Positions 14,716 through 15,009 of a stretch of 15,009 nt of DNA are shown here, one piece after another. The DNA comes from an uncultured Lachnospiraceae bacterium (GTDB lineage: Bacteria > Bacillota_A > Clostridia > Lachnospirales > Lachnospiraceae): the NCBI GenBank assembly GCA_910588595.1, contig CAJUQU010000076.1:1-15009 (forward strand), read 5' to 3'. A program made the position numbers and the translations under genes. The notes under the pieces were generated by a model, which saw nothing but the letters and a program-made list of their open reading frames with translations, did not search any database and was not told where the DNA came from. How positions within the stretch are numbered: position 1 is the stretch's first letter; every line of letters starts with the position of its first letter.

Positions 14716-15009
14716 TCATTCGCCGCACCACCGTATTTTTCCGATGAGTTCCGGAAGCTGTGCGAACGCCTCCAGTCTATAGTCCGGCGCCTTCGCCTCG
14801 CCAAATCCGTACTCCGCATAGATAAACGGTATGCCCGCCACGCGCGCCGACTCCTCGTCGCCCGCCGTGTCGCCCACATACACTGCCCTCGTCACATGGT
14901 TGCGCTCCATGATGAGCTTGTTGTTCTCGCCCTTTGGAAGCAGGTTGTTGCCCCAGCACTCGATGTCGTCAAAGCACTTCGCGAGCTTATGCGCCTTGAT
15001 AAAGCTCTC
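14716..15009 (-). CDS. HAD-family phosphatase, C-terminal part
   Basis: The last 97 residues of a haloacid dehalogenase-superfamily hydrolase running off the right edge of the window. The frame is open to the edge. It shows the motif III lysine region LLPKGENNK and motif IV YVGDTAGDEESARVAG with the acidic Mg-binding residues, then FIYAEYGFGE, as in subfamily IA phosphatases such as phosphoglycolate-phosphatase-like enzymes. The nucleophile Asp motif lies outside the window. The gene is rich in G/C at third positions, like ddh and the AAA-ATPase gene downstream of it. The true substrate cannot be told from this part. Confidence 0.85.
   Translation of the reverse strand, partial: ESFIKAHKLAKCFDDIECWGNNLLPKGENNKLIMERNHVTRAVYVGDTAGDEESARVAGIPFIYAEYGFGEAKAPDYRLEAFAQLPELIGKIRWCGE

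Noticed and set aside
1..15009. CRISPR array, tRNA, rRNA or riboswitch
   Set aside because: No regularly spaced repeats, tRNA-like cloverleaf or recognisable conserved RNA core was seen on either strand by reading. A covariance-model search was not possible.

Overview
The window looks like an accessory (genomic-island-like) stretch of a low-to-moderate GC Gram-positive chromosome, most likely a Clostridia/Lachnospiraceae gut bacterium. The support is a DUF6483-type protein, a HelD RNA-polymerase recycling ATPase, strong AGGAGG ribosome sites with several TTG starts, a direct-pathway diaminopimelate dehydrogenase, and an AAA-ATPase/PD-(D/E)XK protein of the kind common in gut Firmicutes and Bacteroidetes. 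The genus cannot be fixed from the sequence alone.

Left part (1-2091): a heavily damaged IS4/IS701-like DDE transposase, then a 13-bp inverted repeat that may belong to the end of the element. Next comes the C-terminal tail of an unrecognised decayed gene, and then an intact DUF6483-type gene. Next (2206-5284) is a two-gene plus-strand restriction-modification module: one polypeptide carrying two complete D12-class adenine methyltransferase domains, followed by a protein with a C-terminal HNH nuclease domain. This is the architecture expected of a Type IIS-like system with an asymmetric target. A short scar of a lost ADP-ribosylglycohydrolase-like gene follows, with a near-identical 15-bp direct repeat on each side.

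Middle (5581-11726): a minus-strand gene for an unrecognised polytopic membrane protein diverges from a plus-strand cluster of helD, ABC half-exporter 1, a 20-codon ORF and ABC half-exporter 2. The two half-exporters probably form a heterodimer. The first has an ATPase domain in which almost the whole helical subdomain is missing. The 20-codon ORF has a near-perfect Shine-Dalgarno and overlaps the second transporter gene, so that removing one base from an A6 run would fuse the two. HelD next to an export pump suggests a two-layer response to an RNA-polymerase-targeting compound. This is inference.

Right part (11777-15009): a long hairpin terminator separates the converging units. On the minus strand lie ddh (meso-diaminopimelate dehydrogenase, lysine and peptidoglycan precursor synthesis), an AAA-ATPase/PD-(D/E)XK protein with a cysteine-rich tail, and the 3' end of a HAD-family phosphatase cut by the window edge. 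ABC half-exporter 2 and the genes to its right are visibly richer in G/C at third codon positions than helD, ABC half-exporter 1 and the R-M genes, so a composition boundary runs through the transporter pair.
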